From assembly GCF_006065315.1 (NCBI RefSeq), contig NZ_CP040749.1, forward strand, positions 3,362,501 through 3,426,500: 64,000 nucleotides of DNA, read 5' to 3'. The notes beneath the pieces are model-generated. The model was not told where the DNA came from. It did no database searches and saw only the letters and a program-made list of their open reading frames with translations. The position numbers and the translations under genes were made by a program. This document shows, one piece after another, positions 9,416 through 18,256 of this stretch (positions are counted from its first letter, which is position 1; every line of letters starts with the position of its first letter). The stretch is from Aureibaculum algae (GTDB lineage: Bacteria; Bacteroidota; Bacteroidia; Flavobacteriales; Flavobacteriaceae).

Positions 9416-10108
9416 CTAAGCTTTTACTTTCTGATTAACTTTTTCATCACTAATAATCACTCCATCTTTTAACCTTACAATTCGTTTCGATTGTTCCGCT
9501 ACTTCTTCCTCATGTGTAATTACAAAAACGGTCATGCCTTCATTATTAATTTCTTTTAATAAATCCATCACTGAGTCTGTAGTGGTTGAATCTAATGCTC
9601 CCGTTGGTTCATCAGCCAAAATCACTTTGGGTTGTGTAACCAATGCTCTAGCAATAGCAACACGTTGTTTTTGTCCACCAGACAATTCGCTTGGTAAATG
9701 ATTTGCCCATGCTCCTAGCCCAACTTTCTCTAAGTATTCCATAGCCGTTTCTTGACGTTCTTTTCTACCAACACCTGCATAATATAATGGCAATGAAACA
9801 TTCTCCAAAGCCGTTTTATAATTGATTAAATTAAAGGATTGAAAAACAAATCCTAAAAATTTATTGCGTAAAACAGCTGCTTTCTTTTCATTCAAATTTT
9901 CAATTAACTCTCCATTAAGAATGTAATCTCCTTCATCATGCACATCTAATAAGCCTACAATATTTAACAATGTTGACTTCCCAGAGCCCGAAGACCCCAT
10001 AATAGACACAAACTCTCCTTCTTCAATTTTTAAATTTAGTCCTTTCAATACATGAAGTGATTCTTTACCCATTGGGTAAGATTTATGAAGATTTTTTATT
10101 TCGATCAT
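9416..10108 (-). CDS. ABC transporter ATP-binding protein (MacB/LolD-like)
   Basis: ATPase of 230 aa that powers the two FtsX-type permeases. All nucleotide-binding elements are intact: Walker A GSSGSGKS (residues 38-45), Q-loop FVFQSFNL, signature LSGGQKQR, Walker B VILADEPTGALD, and the switch His in ITHEEE. The LNEKKAAVLRNK insertion before the Q-loop is typical of the LolD/MacB/FtsE branch. It is the first gene of the operon. The exported substrate is unknown; macrolides, peptides or lipoprotein-related cargo are all possible for this branch. Confidence 0.95.
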   Translation of the reverse strand: MIEIKNLHKSYPMGKESLHVLKGLNLKIEEGEFVSIMGSSGSGKSTLLNIVGLLDVHDEGDYILNGELIENLNEKKAAVLRNKFLGFVFQSFNLINYKTALENVSLPLYYAGVGRKERQETAMEYLEKVGLGAWANHLPSELSGGQKQRVAIARALVTQPKVILADEPTGALDSTTTDSVMDLLKEINNEGMTVFVITHEEEVAEQSKRIVRLKDGVIISDEKVNQKVKA

Positions 10109-10206
10109 TATGGTTAATTTTTATACTAAATTAAGAAATCTGTTCGGTACTTTATACTCATGTTACATTTAAAGACGAATCAATAATCATTTTGTAACTT
10201 TACTTG

Positions 10207-10617
10207 ATGATAAATTTAAATAACAAATCAATTATTCTCTTTGATGGTGTTTGTAACCTATGTAATAACTCGGTTCAATTTATCATTACTAGAGACAAAA
10301 ATAATCATTTTATATTTGCTTCTTTACAATCAGACGCCGCCCAAGATATTTTGTTACACTTTCAGAGGAATAATTCTGATTTCGACTCTATTATTTTAAT
10401 TGACAATGGTAAAATATTCGATAAATCATCAGCTATTCTTAAGATTTCCAGCAAGTTAAGTGGATTTTGGAAATACAGTTATGTATTTATAATAGTTCCT
10501 AAATTTATTAGAGATTTATGTTACACTCTTATTGCTCAAAACAGATATAAATGGTTTGGAAAAAAAGAGAGTTGTATGATTCCTACAAAAGAGTTAAAAG
10601 CAAGGTTTTTAATGTAA
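10207..10617 (+). CDS. DCC-family thiol-disulfide oxidoreductase-like protein (DUF393)
   Basis: Small cytosolic protein of 136 aa from ATG 10207; a TTG one codon upstream is less likely. It carries the family motif FDGVCNLCN with Cys16 and Cys19, which gives the DCC family its name, and the usual FASLQSD segment after the first strand. Thioredoxin-like redox activity is proposed for the family but little tested. It is divergent from the efflux ATPase gene and convergent with the sulfurtransferase gene. Confidence 0.9.
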   Translation: MINLNNKSIILFDGVCNLCNNSVQFIITRDKNNHFIFASLQSDAAQDILLHFQRNNSDFDSIILIDNGKIFDKSSAILKISSKLSGFWKYSYVFIIVPKFIRDLCYTLIAQNRYKWFGKKESCMIPTKELKARFLM

Positions 10618-10654
10618 TAGGATGAAATTTACGCGAACTTAAGTTTCATTATAA

Positions 10655-11506
10655 TCAATCAGATTCTATAGGTAATTGATGCAAACTACCCCACTCCGTC
10701 CAAGAACCATCATATACCGCTAAGTTTTTATAACCGGCAACTTCTGCACCAAGTGCTAAAATACAAGCAGTTATTCCAGAGCCACACGAAAAAATTAAAT
10801 CAGACTCCTTATCAATTAAATGATCAAATTTTTGAATCAATTCTGTTTGGGATATTAATTTCCCATCATCAATAAGTTCCGTAAAAGGTAAATTTTTTGA
10901 ATTGGGAATATGACCACTTCGCAAGCCCTCTCTAGGCTCAGGACTTGTGCCTTTAAACCTGTCTGAAGAACGAGCATCTATGATTATTTTTTTACTATCC
11001 GACAGTACTTCCAATACCTTTTTATAATCGAATAAAGCATTAGAGTTATAGCTGGATTTAAAATTGCCAAGTGCTCCATTATATTCTATCAGGGCTTCAC
11101 TAGCATAACCTGCTTTTATCCATTCAGGGAATCCTCCATTTAATACGGCAACATTATCAAACCCCATTGTTTTAAATAACCACCAGGCTCGCGGACTTGA
11201 ATACACGCCATGTCTATCATAGATCACTAGAGCATCATCCTGGTTGATTCCTAATTTACGAACTTCTTGTTCAAAAACATCGGGAGTTACGGCGGTATTT
11301 GGGAACGGTGCTGAGGTATCAGAAAATATGTTTTTTATATCAAAAAAAAGAGCGTTTTTAATGCCTTCAATTTTACTTGACGCTGATTGTTGTTGTCCAA
11401 CTTTTGGAAGTGTAGCATCTAAAATTACCAAATTTGGTGCAGACTTATTTTCAAAAAGCCATTCAACTGAAACTAATGGTTTATTTAATTTTAATGGAGT
11501 ACTCAT
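10655..11506 (-). CDS. Sulfurtransferase (3-mercaptopyruvate/thiosulfate type, two rhodanese domains)
   Basis: Transfers sulfane sulfur to cyanide or other thiophilic acceptors. The 283-aa protein has two tandem rhodanese domains: an inactive N-terminal one (about 10-145) and a catalytic C-terminal one (about 160-275). The active-site loop is CGSGIT with the persulfide Cys at residue 241. A CGSG(V/I)T loop favours 3-mercaptopyruvate as substrate over the CRKGVT loop of thiosulfate enzymes. The family motif SGHIPNSKNLPF is also present. Confidence 0.93.
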   Translation of the reverse strand: MSTPLKLNKPLVSVEWLFENKSAPNLVILDATLPKVGQQQSASSKIEGIKNALFFDIKNIFSDTSAPFPNTAVTPDVFEQEVRKLGINQDDALVIYDRHGVYSSPRAWWLFKTMGFDNVAVLNGGFPEWIKAGYASEALIEYNGALGNFKSSYNSNALFDYKKVLEVLSDSKKIIIDARSSDRFKGTSPEPREGLRSGHIPNSKNLPFTELIDDGKLISQTELIQKFDHLIDKESDLIFSCGSGITACILALGAEVAGYKNLAVYDGSWTEWGSLHQLPIESD

Positions 11507-11565
11507 ACTTTATAGGTTTCAATTTTTAATTACAAACAACTGTCCTTAGCAATCCTACACTTTAT

Positions 11566-12870
11566 TTATTTCTTTTTATAGTCATCATTCCACTCTTTCA
11601 CATGAGGATCTCCTAATTTGTCGACCGATTTCGCAACAACCATCGCGACAGTGGCATCTCCAGTAACATTTACAATAGTTCTACACATGTCTAAAGGTCT
11701 GTCAACCGCAAAAATTAATGCCAATCCCGCTTCAGGTATTCCCGCTTGAGCCAATACAATAACGAGCATAACCATACCTGCTCCAGGAACAGCCGCACTT
11801 CCTATTGACGCTAAGGTTGCCGTAGCCACAATACCCAACTGTGTAGCAAAACTTAAATCCATACCAAAAGCTTGAGCAATAAAAACGGCCGCAACTGCTT
11901 GATACAAACTCGTACCATCCATATTAATAGTGGCCCCTATGGGTAAAACAAAACTAGCTACCTCTTCTTCAACTCCAATATGTTCCGTAACACGCTCCAT
12001 GGTAACGGGTAAGGTCGCGGCACTTGAACTTGTTGAAAATGCTAATAACTGAGCGGGTGCCATATTTTCCATAAAGGATTTCGGACTTCTTTTAGTATAC
12101 ATATACATGATAATATTATATACTACTATCATTAAAGCCAACCCTACAATTACAGTTATAGCATACCAGCCTAAGGCTTTGAATAAATCGAGACTAGGTG
12201 ATTCCACCACCAAAGCCGCCAACAAGGCAAACACACCATAAGGAGCTGCTAACATGATCAAATCAATCATTTTGAGAATAACTTCATTAAAACCATCGAA
12301 GAAATTTTTTACGGGAGTTGATGTTTTCTCTGGTATTAAAATCATTCCAATTCCAAAAAAGATCGCAAAAAATATCACTTGTAGCATACTACCATTATCC
12401 GTTGCCGCCTTAAAAATATTTGAAGGAATTAAGTCTTCAAGAGCTTGTAGTGGACCACTTTCTTTTTGTAGATCAGCATTTGCTTTAATTTTTGCCGCAT
12501 CACCACCATAACTATCCACCATTTCCATCCTCGTCTCTTCAGTTATTGAGCTTCCTGGTTTTATTAAATTCACCAACACAAGTCCTATAGTTACTGCAAT
12601 TACTGTAGTTATTAAATAAATTCCGATGGTTCTACCTCCCATTTTAGAAAGTTTAGAAATATCTTTTAGATCTGAAACCCCTTTAATTAAGGATCCCAAA
12701 ATTAACGGTACTGCTATTAATTTTAAGGAATTAATAAACATATTTCCAAAAGGTTTTACCCAATTTTCAACCATATCACCACCGCCTTCAAAATTTGTCA
12801 TTCCCCATCCAAAGGCAACCCCTAAAATCATTCCTATTAATATTTGCCAGTGCAATGCTATTTTTTTCAT
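11566..12870 (-). CDS. Dicarboxylate/amino acid:cation symporter (DAACS family)
   Basis: Inner-membrane secondary transporter of 434 aa with the GltPh-type fold, importing glutamate, aspartate or C4-dicarboxylates with Na+ or H+. It has about eight TM helices plus two re-entrant hairpins. HP1 carries SSSAATLPVTMERV, and TM7 carries NMDGTSLYQAVAAVF, the cation-site motif. The ending region DRPLDMCRTIVNVTGD matches the TM8 Asp/Arg substrate site. An extended Lys/Glu-rich loop (about 125-160) lies between TM3 and TM4. Confidence 0.94.
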   Translation of the reverse strand: MKKIALHWQILIGMILGVAFGWGMTNFEGGGDMVENWVKPFGNMFINSLKLIAVPLILGSLIKGVSDLKDISKLSKMGGRTIGIYLITTVIAVTIGLVLVNLIKPGSSITEETRMEMVDSYGGDAAKIKANADLQKESGPLQALEDLIPSNIFKAATDNGSMLQVIFFAIFFGIGMILIPEKTSTPVKNFFDGFNEVILKMIDLIMLAAPYGVFALLAALVVESPSLDLFKALGWYAITVIVGLALMIVVYNIIMYMYTKRSPKSFMENMAPAQLLAFSTSSSAATLPVTMERVTEHIGVEEEVASFVLPIGATINMDGTSLYQAVAAVFIAQAFGMDLSFATQLGIVATATLASIGSAAVPGAGMVMLVIVLAQAGIPEAGLALIFAVDRPLDMCRTIVNVTGDATVAMVVAKSVDKLGDPHVKEWNDDYKKK

Positions 12871-13169
12871 ACAATTGAGTCTTTGTTATAAATGAAATTA
12901 TAAAATGAGAACCTACCAAAACAAGTGCTCTCTCTTTAAAAAAATTAATACTACTCCATAAAACAGAAGTATCAAATATTCATTAATGCAATTTCATTCT
13001 CCTTGGGTTTAAAATTTTCTGAAAGATATAAAAAAGATATTAATTTTATAAAATACTTGATGTGACTTATTGTCAAGACTTAAATAAACCACATTTTGAC
13101 ATTTATGTAGTTACTACAATAATAAATCGTATATTAGGACACAATTTTTAATAACAAATTAAACAAAAA
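12871..13169. other. Non-coding spacer between divergent genes
   Basis: About 300 bases between the symporter and the DUF937 gene. It must carry both promoters, but I found no perfect TAnnTTTG box on either strand and no repeat or convincing short ORF. Confidence 0.5.
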
Positions 13170-13811
13170 ATGGCAAATTTATTAGATTTATTAAATAGTG
13201 ATTTAGGAAAAACGTTAATCAATGGAGCTAGTCAACAATTGGGACAAGACAAAGCAAAAACAACTTCTGCTTTGAGTGCTGCATTACCATTGATTTTAGG
13301 AGCAATGAAAAATAATGCAAAAACTCCTGAAGGAGCTTCAGGCTTGTTAAGTGCATTAAACAATGATAAACACAGTGGTGGTATATTAGATAATTTAGGT
13401 AGCATACTAGGTGGTGGTGGAATTGATGATGATGTATTAAGTGATGGTGCTGGAATTTTAGGTCACGTATTTGGAGGGAAAGAACAAAATGTAGCTGGTG
13501 CGGTAAGCAAATCAAGTGGTTTGGATATGGGCTCAGCAATGCAAATATTAAAAGTAGCAGCTCCATTTATTATGGGAGCATTAGGTAAACAATCTCGTCA
13601 ACAAGGAGTTACAAGCACAAGCGGTTTAGGCGATTTACTTGGTGGAATGTTAGGTGGTGATGACAACCCTGAAGAACAAAGCATGATTACCCGTTTGTTA
13701 GATGCTGATGGTGACGGAAGTGTAATTGATGATGTTGCAGGAATGATTTTAGGAAGTGGAAGTAAAAAAAGTGGTGGAATAGGCAGTATTTTAGGCGGTT
13801 TATTCAAATAA
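13170..13811 (+). CDS. DUF937 domain-containing protein
   Basis: Protein of 213 aa, Gly- and Leu-rich with low-complexity stretches such as GSILGGGGIDDD. It fits the DUF937 family: an N-terminal MANLLDLLNSDLGKTLINGAS helix pair and repeated short hydrophobic helices ending in GGLF. An EF-hand-like DADGDGSVIDD segment lies near 180. The family's role is unknown. A good rho-independent terminator follows directly, so it is monocistronic. Confidence 0.85.
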   Translation: MANLLDLLNSDLGKTLINGASQQLGQDKAKTTSALSAALPLILGAMKNNAKTPEGASGLLSALNNDKHSGGILDNLGSILGGGGIDDDVLSDGAGILGHVFGGKEQNVAGAVSKSSGLDMGSAMQILKVAAPFIMGALGKQSRQQGVTSTSGLGDLLGGMLGGDDNPEEQSMITRLLDADGDGSVIDDVAGMILGSGSKKSGGIGSILGGLFK

Positions 13812-13832
13812 TTTTATACAATTTTATAATTG

Positions 13833-13861
13833 AAGGTTGGGCATTGCTCAACCTTTTTTTT
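13833..13861 (+). terminator. Rho-independent terminator after the DUF937 gene
   Basis: Stem AAGGTTGgGC with GCtCAACCTT around a 3-nt loop, followed by a run of eight or more T, 20 nt past the stop codon. Confidence 0.88.
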
Positions 13862-13898
13862 GTGCATAATTTTCCTTTTATATTGCATATGTAAGTCG

Positions 13899-13906
13899 TA
13901 ATTTTG
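13899..13906 (+). promoter_or_regulatory. Bacteroidetes -7 promoter box (TAATTTTG)
   Basis: Perfect TAnnTTTG only 5 nt before the ATG at 13912, which would give an almost leaderless transcript. Confidence 0.55.
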
Positions 13907-13911
13907 CATTT

Positions 13912-14220
13912 ATGTTTGAAAAACTAAAAAAACGTTGGAACTTAACTTCTAACTTACAAGTAATTGCCATATTAGTTGTATTCTCAATTACAGGTTATAC
14001 CTCGCTAATAATTGCAAAACCCATTTTGGAATTTGTTGGGTTACCTCAAGCAACTACAAATCCTTGGATTTATAGACCATTGCGTATACTACTTGTATTT
14101 CCATTTTACCAAGTACTGATATTAATTTATGGGTGGTTATTTGGGCAGTTTGAATTTTTCTGGAATTTTGAGAAGAAAATGTTAAGCAGAATAGGATTCA
14201 AACGATTTATTAAGCCATAA
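13912..14220 (+). CDS. DUF6787 family small membrane protein
   Basis: Protein of 102 aa with two hydrophobic segments (about 17-38 and 60-85) and basic ends, so an inner-membrane protein with two TMs. The start MFEKLKKRWNL and the ending FEKKMLSRIGFKRF fit the Bacteroidota DUF6787 family, which is sometimes mislabelled as a diacylglyceryl transferase. No catalytic motif is visible and the function is unknown. Confidence 0.78.
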   Translation: MFEKLKKRWNLTSNLQVIAILVVFSITGYTSLIIAKPILEFVGLPQATTNPWIYRPLRILLVFPFYQVLILIYGWLFGQFEFFWNFEKKMLSRIGFKRFIKP

Positions 14221-14247
14221 AAAAAGAGCTACTAAAAGTAACTCTTT
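14219..14247 (-). terminator. Rho-independent terminator of the DUF2853 gene
   Basis: AAAGAG (14223-14228) and CTCTTT (14242-14247) form a stem extended by TACT/AGTA. Read on the minus strand it is followed by seven T. It lies in the short gap between two convergent genes and may work weakly in the other direction. Confidence 0.75.
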
Positions 14248-14270
14248 GGTATGTAGTGTGTTTTTAAATA

Positions 14271-14606
14271 CTATTTACCCAATTCTTTTTGAACCATATA
14301 GTAAAAAGCAACTCTATTTTTTTGCTTGATACCAGACATTTTTTCTGCTACTTTCTTAATTGCTGCTTCACCTTTTTCCTTATCATCAACACCCAATTTT
14401 TTTACAACAAAATTCTTTCTTACCGTTTCCAATTCTTTTGGATCCGTACCCGATACTAAAATAGCATCTTTATTACTTACTATTAATCTCATTCTACTTA
14501 CTAAATCATCTACTAATGCTGTGTCAATTTTTGACACTCCTGATTCTTTTAATTGAGACTCTGCTTTTTCTTTTAATTTAGCTAATTTTTCTGCTAATTC
14601 ACTCAT
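14271..14606 (-). CDS. DUF2853 family protein
   Basis: Small soluble protein of 111 aa, highly charged and helical, rich in Lys and Glu. It has an N-terminal coiled-coil-like segment (EKLAKLKEKAE) and a conserved core VSRMRLIVSNKDAILVSGTD and VRKNFVVKKLGV. This fits DUF2853, a family with a known fold but no assigned function. It is monocistronic, with its own terminator downstream. Confidence 0.8.
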   Translation of the reverse strand: MSELAEKLAKLKEKAESQLKESGVSKIDTALVDDLVSRMRLIVSNKDAILVSGTDPKELETVRKNFVVKKLGVDDKEKGEAAIKKVAEKMSGIKQKNRVAFYYMVQKELGK

Positions 14607-14716
14607 GATACATGTTTTTTGGTTATTAAATTGTTCTTTGTTAAAACAAAACGAAATTGCACTTTACAATTCGTTTACTAAGTTAAAAAAAATAATGTTA
14701 ATTTAATAATAAATTA

Positions 14717-15037
14717 TTAAACATTACCTTTTTTAATTACATATTTGTAAATCCATGTTAATGTAAATGTTGGGATAAAATCTAAGCCTGGCACTATTTC
14801 TTCTATAAAAGAAACCATCCCTCCTATTTTACCTACAGCTCCTTGATACATCTTAAAAACTAATAGTGCTGATATTGGTGCCCAAATAACATCGCTAAAT
14901 TCTCCGATTCCTGGAATGGCAAATGAGAGCATACCTATAGCATCAAATAAAATACTTAATGCTAATATTCCGAACTTGCTTGTTGAATTACTATTATGGG
15001 TTATTGGTTCTATAATTTCTGGTTCTATGGTATTCAT
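14717..15037 (-). CDS. Small membrane protein of unknown function
   Basis: Protein of 106 aa with a polar N-terminus (about 20 residues, Asn/Ser/Thr-rich) and two or three hydrophobic segments (about 22-45, 50-66 and a weaker one at 85-100). The motif LFDAIGMLSFAIPGIGEFSD resembles small Bacteroidota membrane proteins, but I cannot name a family with confidence. It sits alone between DUF2853 and folE with gaps over 100 nt on both sides. Confidence 0.7.
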   Translation of the reverse strand: MNTIEPEIIEPITHNSNSTSKFGILALSILFDAIGMLSFAIPGIGEFSDVIWAPISALLVFKMYQGAVGKIGGMVSFIEEIVPGLDFIPTFTLTWIYKYVIKKGNV

Positions 15038-15226
15038 GTTTATCTTTATTTACTAGTAGTATAGCAATAAAAATGCCAAAAATGCTTGGTAGGCTTTAAT
15101 TGTAGTGCGTTTGTTGTATTTCGATTGTAAACAATCCGAGATTTCTTTTTTAATTTACATTAAAATAGAGTCTCATTTATTTTCTGTTTTCAACTTGATT
15201 TCTATGATCTTATTCTATGTTAGAAT

Positions 15227-15823
15227 TTACGACAATTTAGCACTTATCAATTTCAGAAACTCATTTCTCGTTTCATTGTTTTTAAAAGTACCTCTAAAAG
15301 CTGAAGTTGTGGTTACAGAATTTTGTTTTTGTACACCTCGCATCATCATACACATGTGCGAAGCTTCAATAACAACGGCAACACCCTGAGGCCTAAGCAC
15401 ATTATTAATTGCATTCACAATTTGATCGGTCAATCGCTCTTGCACCTGTAATCGTCTCGAAAAAATGTCTACAACACGCGGTAATTTACTCAACCCAACA
15501 ATTTTTCCATTAGGGATATAAGCAATATGAGCTTTACCAAAAAATGGTAAAATATGATGCTCACATAAAGAATACAGTTCAATATCTTTGACAATTACCA
15601 TTTCAGAATAATCTTCATTAAACAAAGCTGATTTTAAAACTTCTTCCGCATCCATACCGTAACCTGAGGTTAAAAACTGCATTGCCTTTGAGGCTCTTTC
15701 TGGAGTTTTCAACAAACCTTCTCTATCAATATCTTCACCAATACTTTCGATAATAGAATGATACTTGTCTTTAATATCTTCAGTTACTTTAATATTGTAT
15801 TCTTCAAATTTCTTATAAGGCAT
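15227..15823 (-). CDS. folE: GTP cyclohydrolase I
   Basis: Converts GTP to 7,8-dihydroneopterin triphosphate, the first step of tetrahydrofolate and pterin synthesis. The protein is 198 aa, the usual length. The zinc-binding set is visible as Cys87 and His90 in SLCEHH and Cys157 in SHMCMMMRG. The core motifs [20 protein letters not shown] and [10 protein letters not shown] are intact. Because the zinc ligands are present this is the zinc-type FolE (FolE1), not FolE2. Confidence 0.97.
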   Translation of the reverse strand: MPYKKFEEYNIKVTEDIKDKYHSIIESIGEDIDREGLLKTPERASKAMQFLTSGYGMDAEEVLKSALFNEDYSEMVIVKDIELYSLCEHHILPFFGKAHIAYIPNGKIVGLSKLPRVVDIFSRRLQVQERLTDQIVNAINNVLRPQGVAVVIEASHMCMMMRGVQKQNSVTTTSAFRGTFKNNETRNEFLKLISAKLS

Positions 15824-15950
15824 AAATTATATTTTTTTTAATAACTAAAGGTATGCATAATTAAATGATTGAAAAACTAAAAGCATAAAAAATTCTATCA
15901 TAAAATGGTATTAATAAATTGGCCTTAATGGCAAACATAAAGTCCGTAAC

Positions 15951-15990
15951 AAAAAAAAGATTTGCCAAAAACGAATTTCGACAAATCTTT
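15951..15990 (-). terminator. Rho-independent terminator of msrA
   Basis: AAAGATTTG (15956-15964) pairs perfectly with CAAATCTTT (15982-15990). On the minus strand the stem is followed by a run of T (complement of 15951-15958), about 25 nt past the msrA stop codon. Confidence 0.82.
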
Positions 15991-16013
15991 CAAACCAAAA
16001 ATCAACCAACTCT

Positions 16014-16664
16014 TTAGCCTTTTTTAAGCTTATCTTTATATTGCTTTTTAAATTTTTCTAACTTCGGGTTAATAACCGCTCTACAATACCCTTGGTTTTT
16101 ATTATTATTGTAATAATTTTGATGATAATCTTCTGCTGGATAATAATTATTCAACGCAGTTATTTCTGTTACAATAGGATCATCAAAGATATTTTCTTTC
16201 TCCATGGCTGCAATCATTGCTTCTGCAGTTTTCTTCTGCTCTTTATTATGATAAAAAATAGCGGATCGATATTGTGTACCAACATCTGCTCCTTGCCTAT
16301 TCAATGTTGTTGGATCGTGTGTACTAAAAAATACTTCTAACAATTCAGTATATGAAATCACCTTTGGGTCAAAAACGACACGTAATACTTCAGCATGACC
16401 TGTAGTACCCGAACTTACTTCTTTATAGGTCGGATTCTTCACTTCACCACCAGCATATGCAGATTCAACTTTGCTTACACCTTCTAATTGCTGAAAAATA
16501 GCTTCTGTACACCAAAAACATCCATTACCAAATGTTGCCAATTCATTACCGTCACCAATCTCTTGAGTACTAGCTACTGGAGTCTTTTCGTTATTCTCTT
16601 CAGCTTTCAAATTACAAGAAAAAAGACTTACTGTTAATATCAAAAAAACACTTTTATGAATCAT
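16014..16664 (-). CDS. msrA: Peptide-methionine (S)-S-oxide reductase, lipoprotein form
   Basis: Reduces methionine-S-sulfoxide in proteins. From the ATG at 16664 the protein is 216 aa and begins with a lipoprotein signal ending in LFSC (Cys17), which points to an envelope location. The catalytic motif GNGCFWCTEAIF (Cys49, Cys52) is intact, as are VESAYAGG, EVSSGTTGHAEV and the C-terminal YHQNYY. The open frame extends ten codons further upstream, but the signal peptide supports the internal ATG. No msrB is fused or adjacent. Confidence 0.95.
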   Translation of the reverse strand: MIHKSVFLILTVSLFSCNLKAEENNEKTPVASTQEIGDGNELATFGNGCFWCTEAIFQQLEGVSKVESAYAGGEVKNPTYKEVSSGTTGHAEVLRVVFDPKVISYTELLEVFFSTHDPTTLNRQGADVGTQYRSAIFYHNKEQKKTAEAMIAAMEKENIFDDPIVTEITALNNYYPAEDYHQNYYNNNKNQGYCRAVINPKLEKFKKQYKDKLKKG

Positions 16665-16730
16665 ATACTTTATTTTACAGATAAGACGAAGCATTACTTA
16701 TAATATTACAGACTTAAGAAAACTTTAACA

Positions 16731-18077
16731 CTAGTCTCTTCCAATCAATTGATTTGGAAATTGCACTACACTTTCTGCACCGTTTTTCCCAATACTGGCG
16801 ACACCAAATAAATAATTATCAATCACTATATTCTTTAATGTATACGCTGTTACTTTACCTACAAACCGACTGTGTTGCCATTGAAACGAAGTAGTATCTC
16901 GCCAATATATTTTATAACCTATTAAATCATCATCTTTAACTTCATCCCATTGTAATTGAGTTGAGGGTTGCACAGCACCACCTATTTTCACATTTTTAGG
17001 TGCCAACGGAGCAGAAGCCAATGAAGCTAAAGTCAACGCATTAACAGCCGTTAATTTAGAAGTATAATCAAAATTAACAGCTTCTATTACATCACCATAT
17101 TTAATTCCATTTTCAGTTCGTATATCTTGGTGCTGTTGATTATAATTTTCATGTGTTTCCATGATACGAACACCTGTAAAACCAGCATCATTAAAAGGTC
17201 TATGATGTCCACCTCTTCCAAATCTATCCAATCTATAAATCATAATAGCATCTAAATTAGTCATATAATCATCTGTAATTTTATCAATATACCTTGCCAA
17301 TTGCCGCGATGGTCCATCTACCTCTCCTCCATAATAACGCATAGCAGCTTTTTGTTTATCTGTGGTGGCCATAGAAATTGCTTCTGAAAAAACGCGAAAA
17401 GTACTGTTATCAATTACCCCATCAATACCTTTTATATTGCCAATCATATCATTGTTTATAACTCCGATAATATTCCACCCTTCTTCTTTAGCAACTTTTG
17501 CCATGTATTGTCCGCCAAATAAACCTTGTTCTTCACCTGAGAGACCCACATAAATAATAGAAACTGGAAATTTATATCTACTCAAAACCCTTACTGCTTC
17601 TATAGTTCCCGCCATTCCTGAGGCATTATCATTAGCTCCAGGCGAATCTGACGTAAAATTATTAGCATCTGATACACGGGAGTCAATATCACCCGACATA
17701 ATTACATAGCTGTTAGGATATTTTGTACCTCTTTGAGTGGCCAATACGTTTACAACATATGTATCTTTTACAATTCGTCTATTATCTTTTGGGACTAAAT
17801 TACGTTGATAACTAACCTCTAAACAATCATCACATGCTTTAGATATAATATCAAATTCTGACTTTATCCACCGTCTGGCGGCACCAATGCCTCTTGTTTT
17901 TGAAACTGTATCTGACAACGTATGCCGTGTTCCAAAATTGACAAGCGTTCGCACATCTTTTTCAATGCGGTCAGCTGAAGGAGCCGTAGCAATTTCTGCT
18001 AGTATTTTTGAAACATCGCTTTGAGCAGATGCTATTGTTGTACATGCGATTAGGATAAGTGTAGCTAGTATTTTCAT
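16731..18077 (-). CDS. M28 family metallopeptidase with C-terminal fibronectin-like domain
   Basis: Secreted zinc aminopeptidase-like protein of 448 aa with a signal peptide (residues 1-18, ending IASAQ). The peptidase domain shows the ligand blocks PGANDNASG, SGEEQGLFG and NNDMIGN. Where the usual first ligand block reads GHxDS, this protein has GDIDSR, so the His is Asp. The last about 95 residues (after APKNVKIGG) look like a fibronectin type III fold with QLQWDEVKDDDLIGYKIYW. It is probably used for extracellular peptide breakdown. Confidence 0.9.
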   Translation of the reverse strand: MKILATLILIACTTIASAQSDVSKILAEIATAPSADRIEKDVRTLVNFGTRHTLSDTVSKTRGIGAARRWIKSEFDIISKACDDCLEVSYQRNLVPKDNRRIVKDTYVVNVLATQRGTKYPNSYVIMSGDIDSRVSDANNFTSDSPGANDNASGMAGTIEAVRVLSRYKFPVSIIYVGLSGEEQGLFGGQYMAKVAKEEGWNIIGVINNDMIGNIKGIDGVIDNSTFRVFSEAISMATTDKQKAAMRYYGGEVDGPSRQLARYIDKITDDYMTNLDAIMIYRLDRFGRGGHHRPFNDAGFTGVRIMETHENYNQQHQDIRTENGIKYGDVIEAVNFDYTSKLTAVNALTLASLASAPLAPKNVKIGGAVQPSTQLQWDEVKDDDLIGYKIYWRDTTSFQWQHSRFVGKVTAYTLKNIVIDNYLFGVASIGKNGAESVVQFPNQLIGRD

Positions 18078-18151
18078 TTTTTTATATTATTTCAGTGTTA
18101 TAGAAACGCGGTGTGTCACGTTTTAATGCTAGATTTAAATTATTCTAATTT

Positions 18152-18187
18152 ATCATCATCATCATCATCCATTTGAATGGATTTTTT
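18152..18187. repeat. ATC microsatellite followed by a short hairpin
   Basis: Six tandem ATC units (18152-18169) run into the palindrome ATCCATT-TG-AATGGAT (18167-18182) and a T-run. It lies in the spacer between divergent genes. A terminator role is possible on the plus strand but no plus-strand gene precedes it. Confidence 0.5.
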
Positions 18188-18256
18188 GAAATAATGTAAC
18201 TACATATTCATTAGTTCAATTATTTCGTTATTTTCGTAAAAATAATTTAAAATACT

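Noticed and set aside
10621..10650. Hairpin ATGAAA..TTTCAT between DUF393 and the sulfurtransferase
   Set aside because: The stem is short and AT-rich with no T-run on either side; too weak to call a terminator.
13228..13566. Minus-strand ORF of 112 codons across the DUF937 gene
   Set aside because: Antisense of a repetitive Gly/Leu-rich gene; its His- and Leu-rich low-complexity product is an artefact of codon bias.
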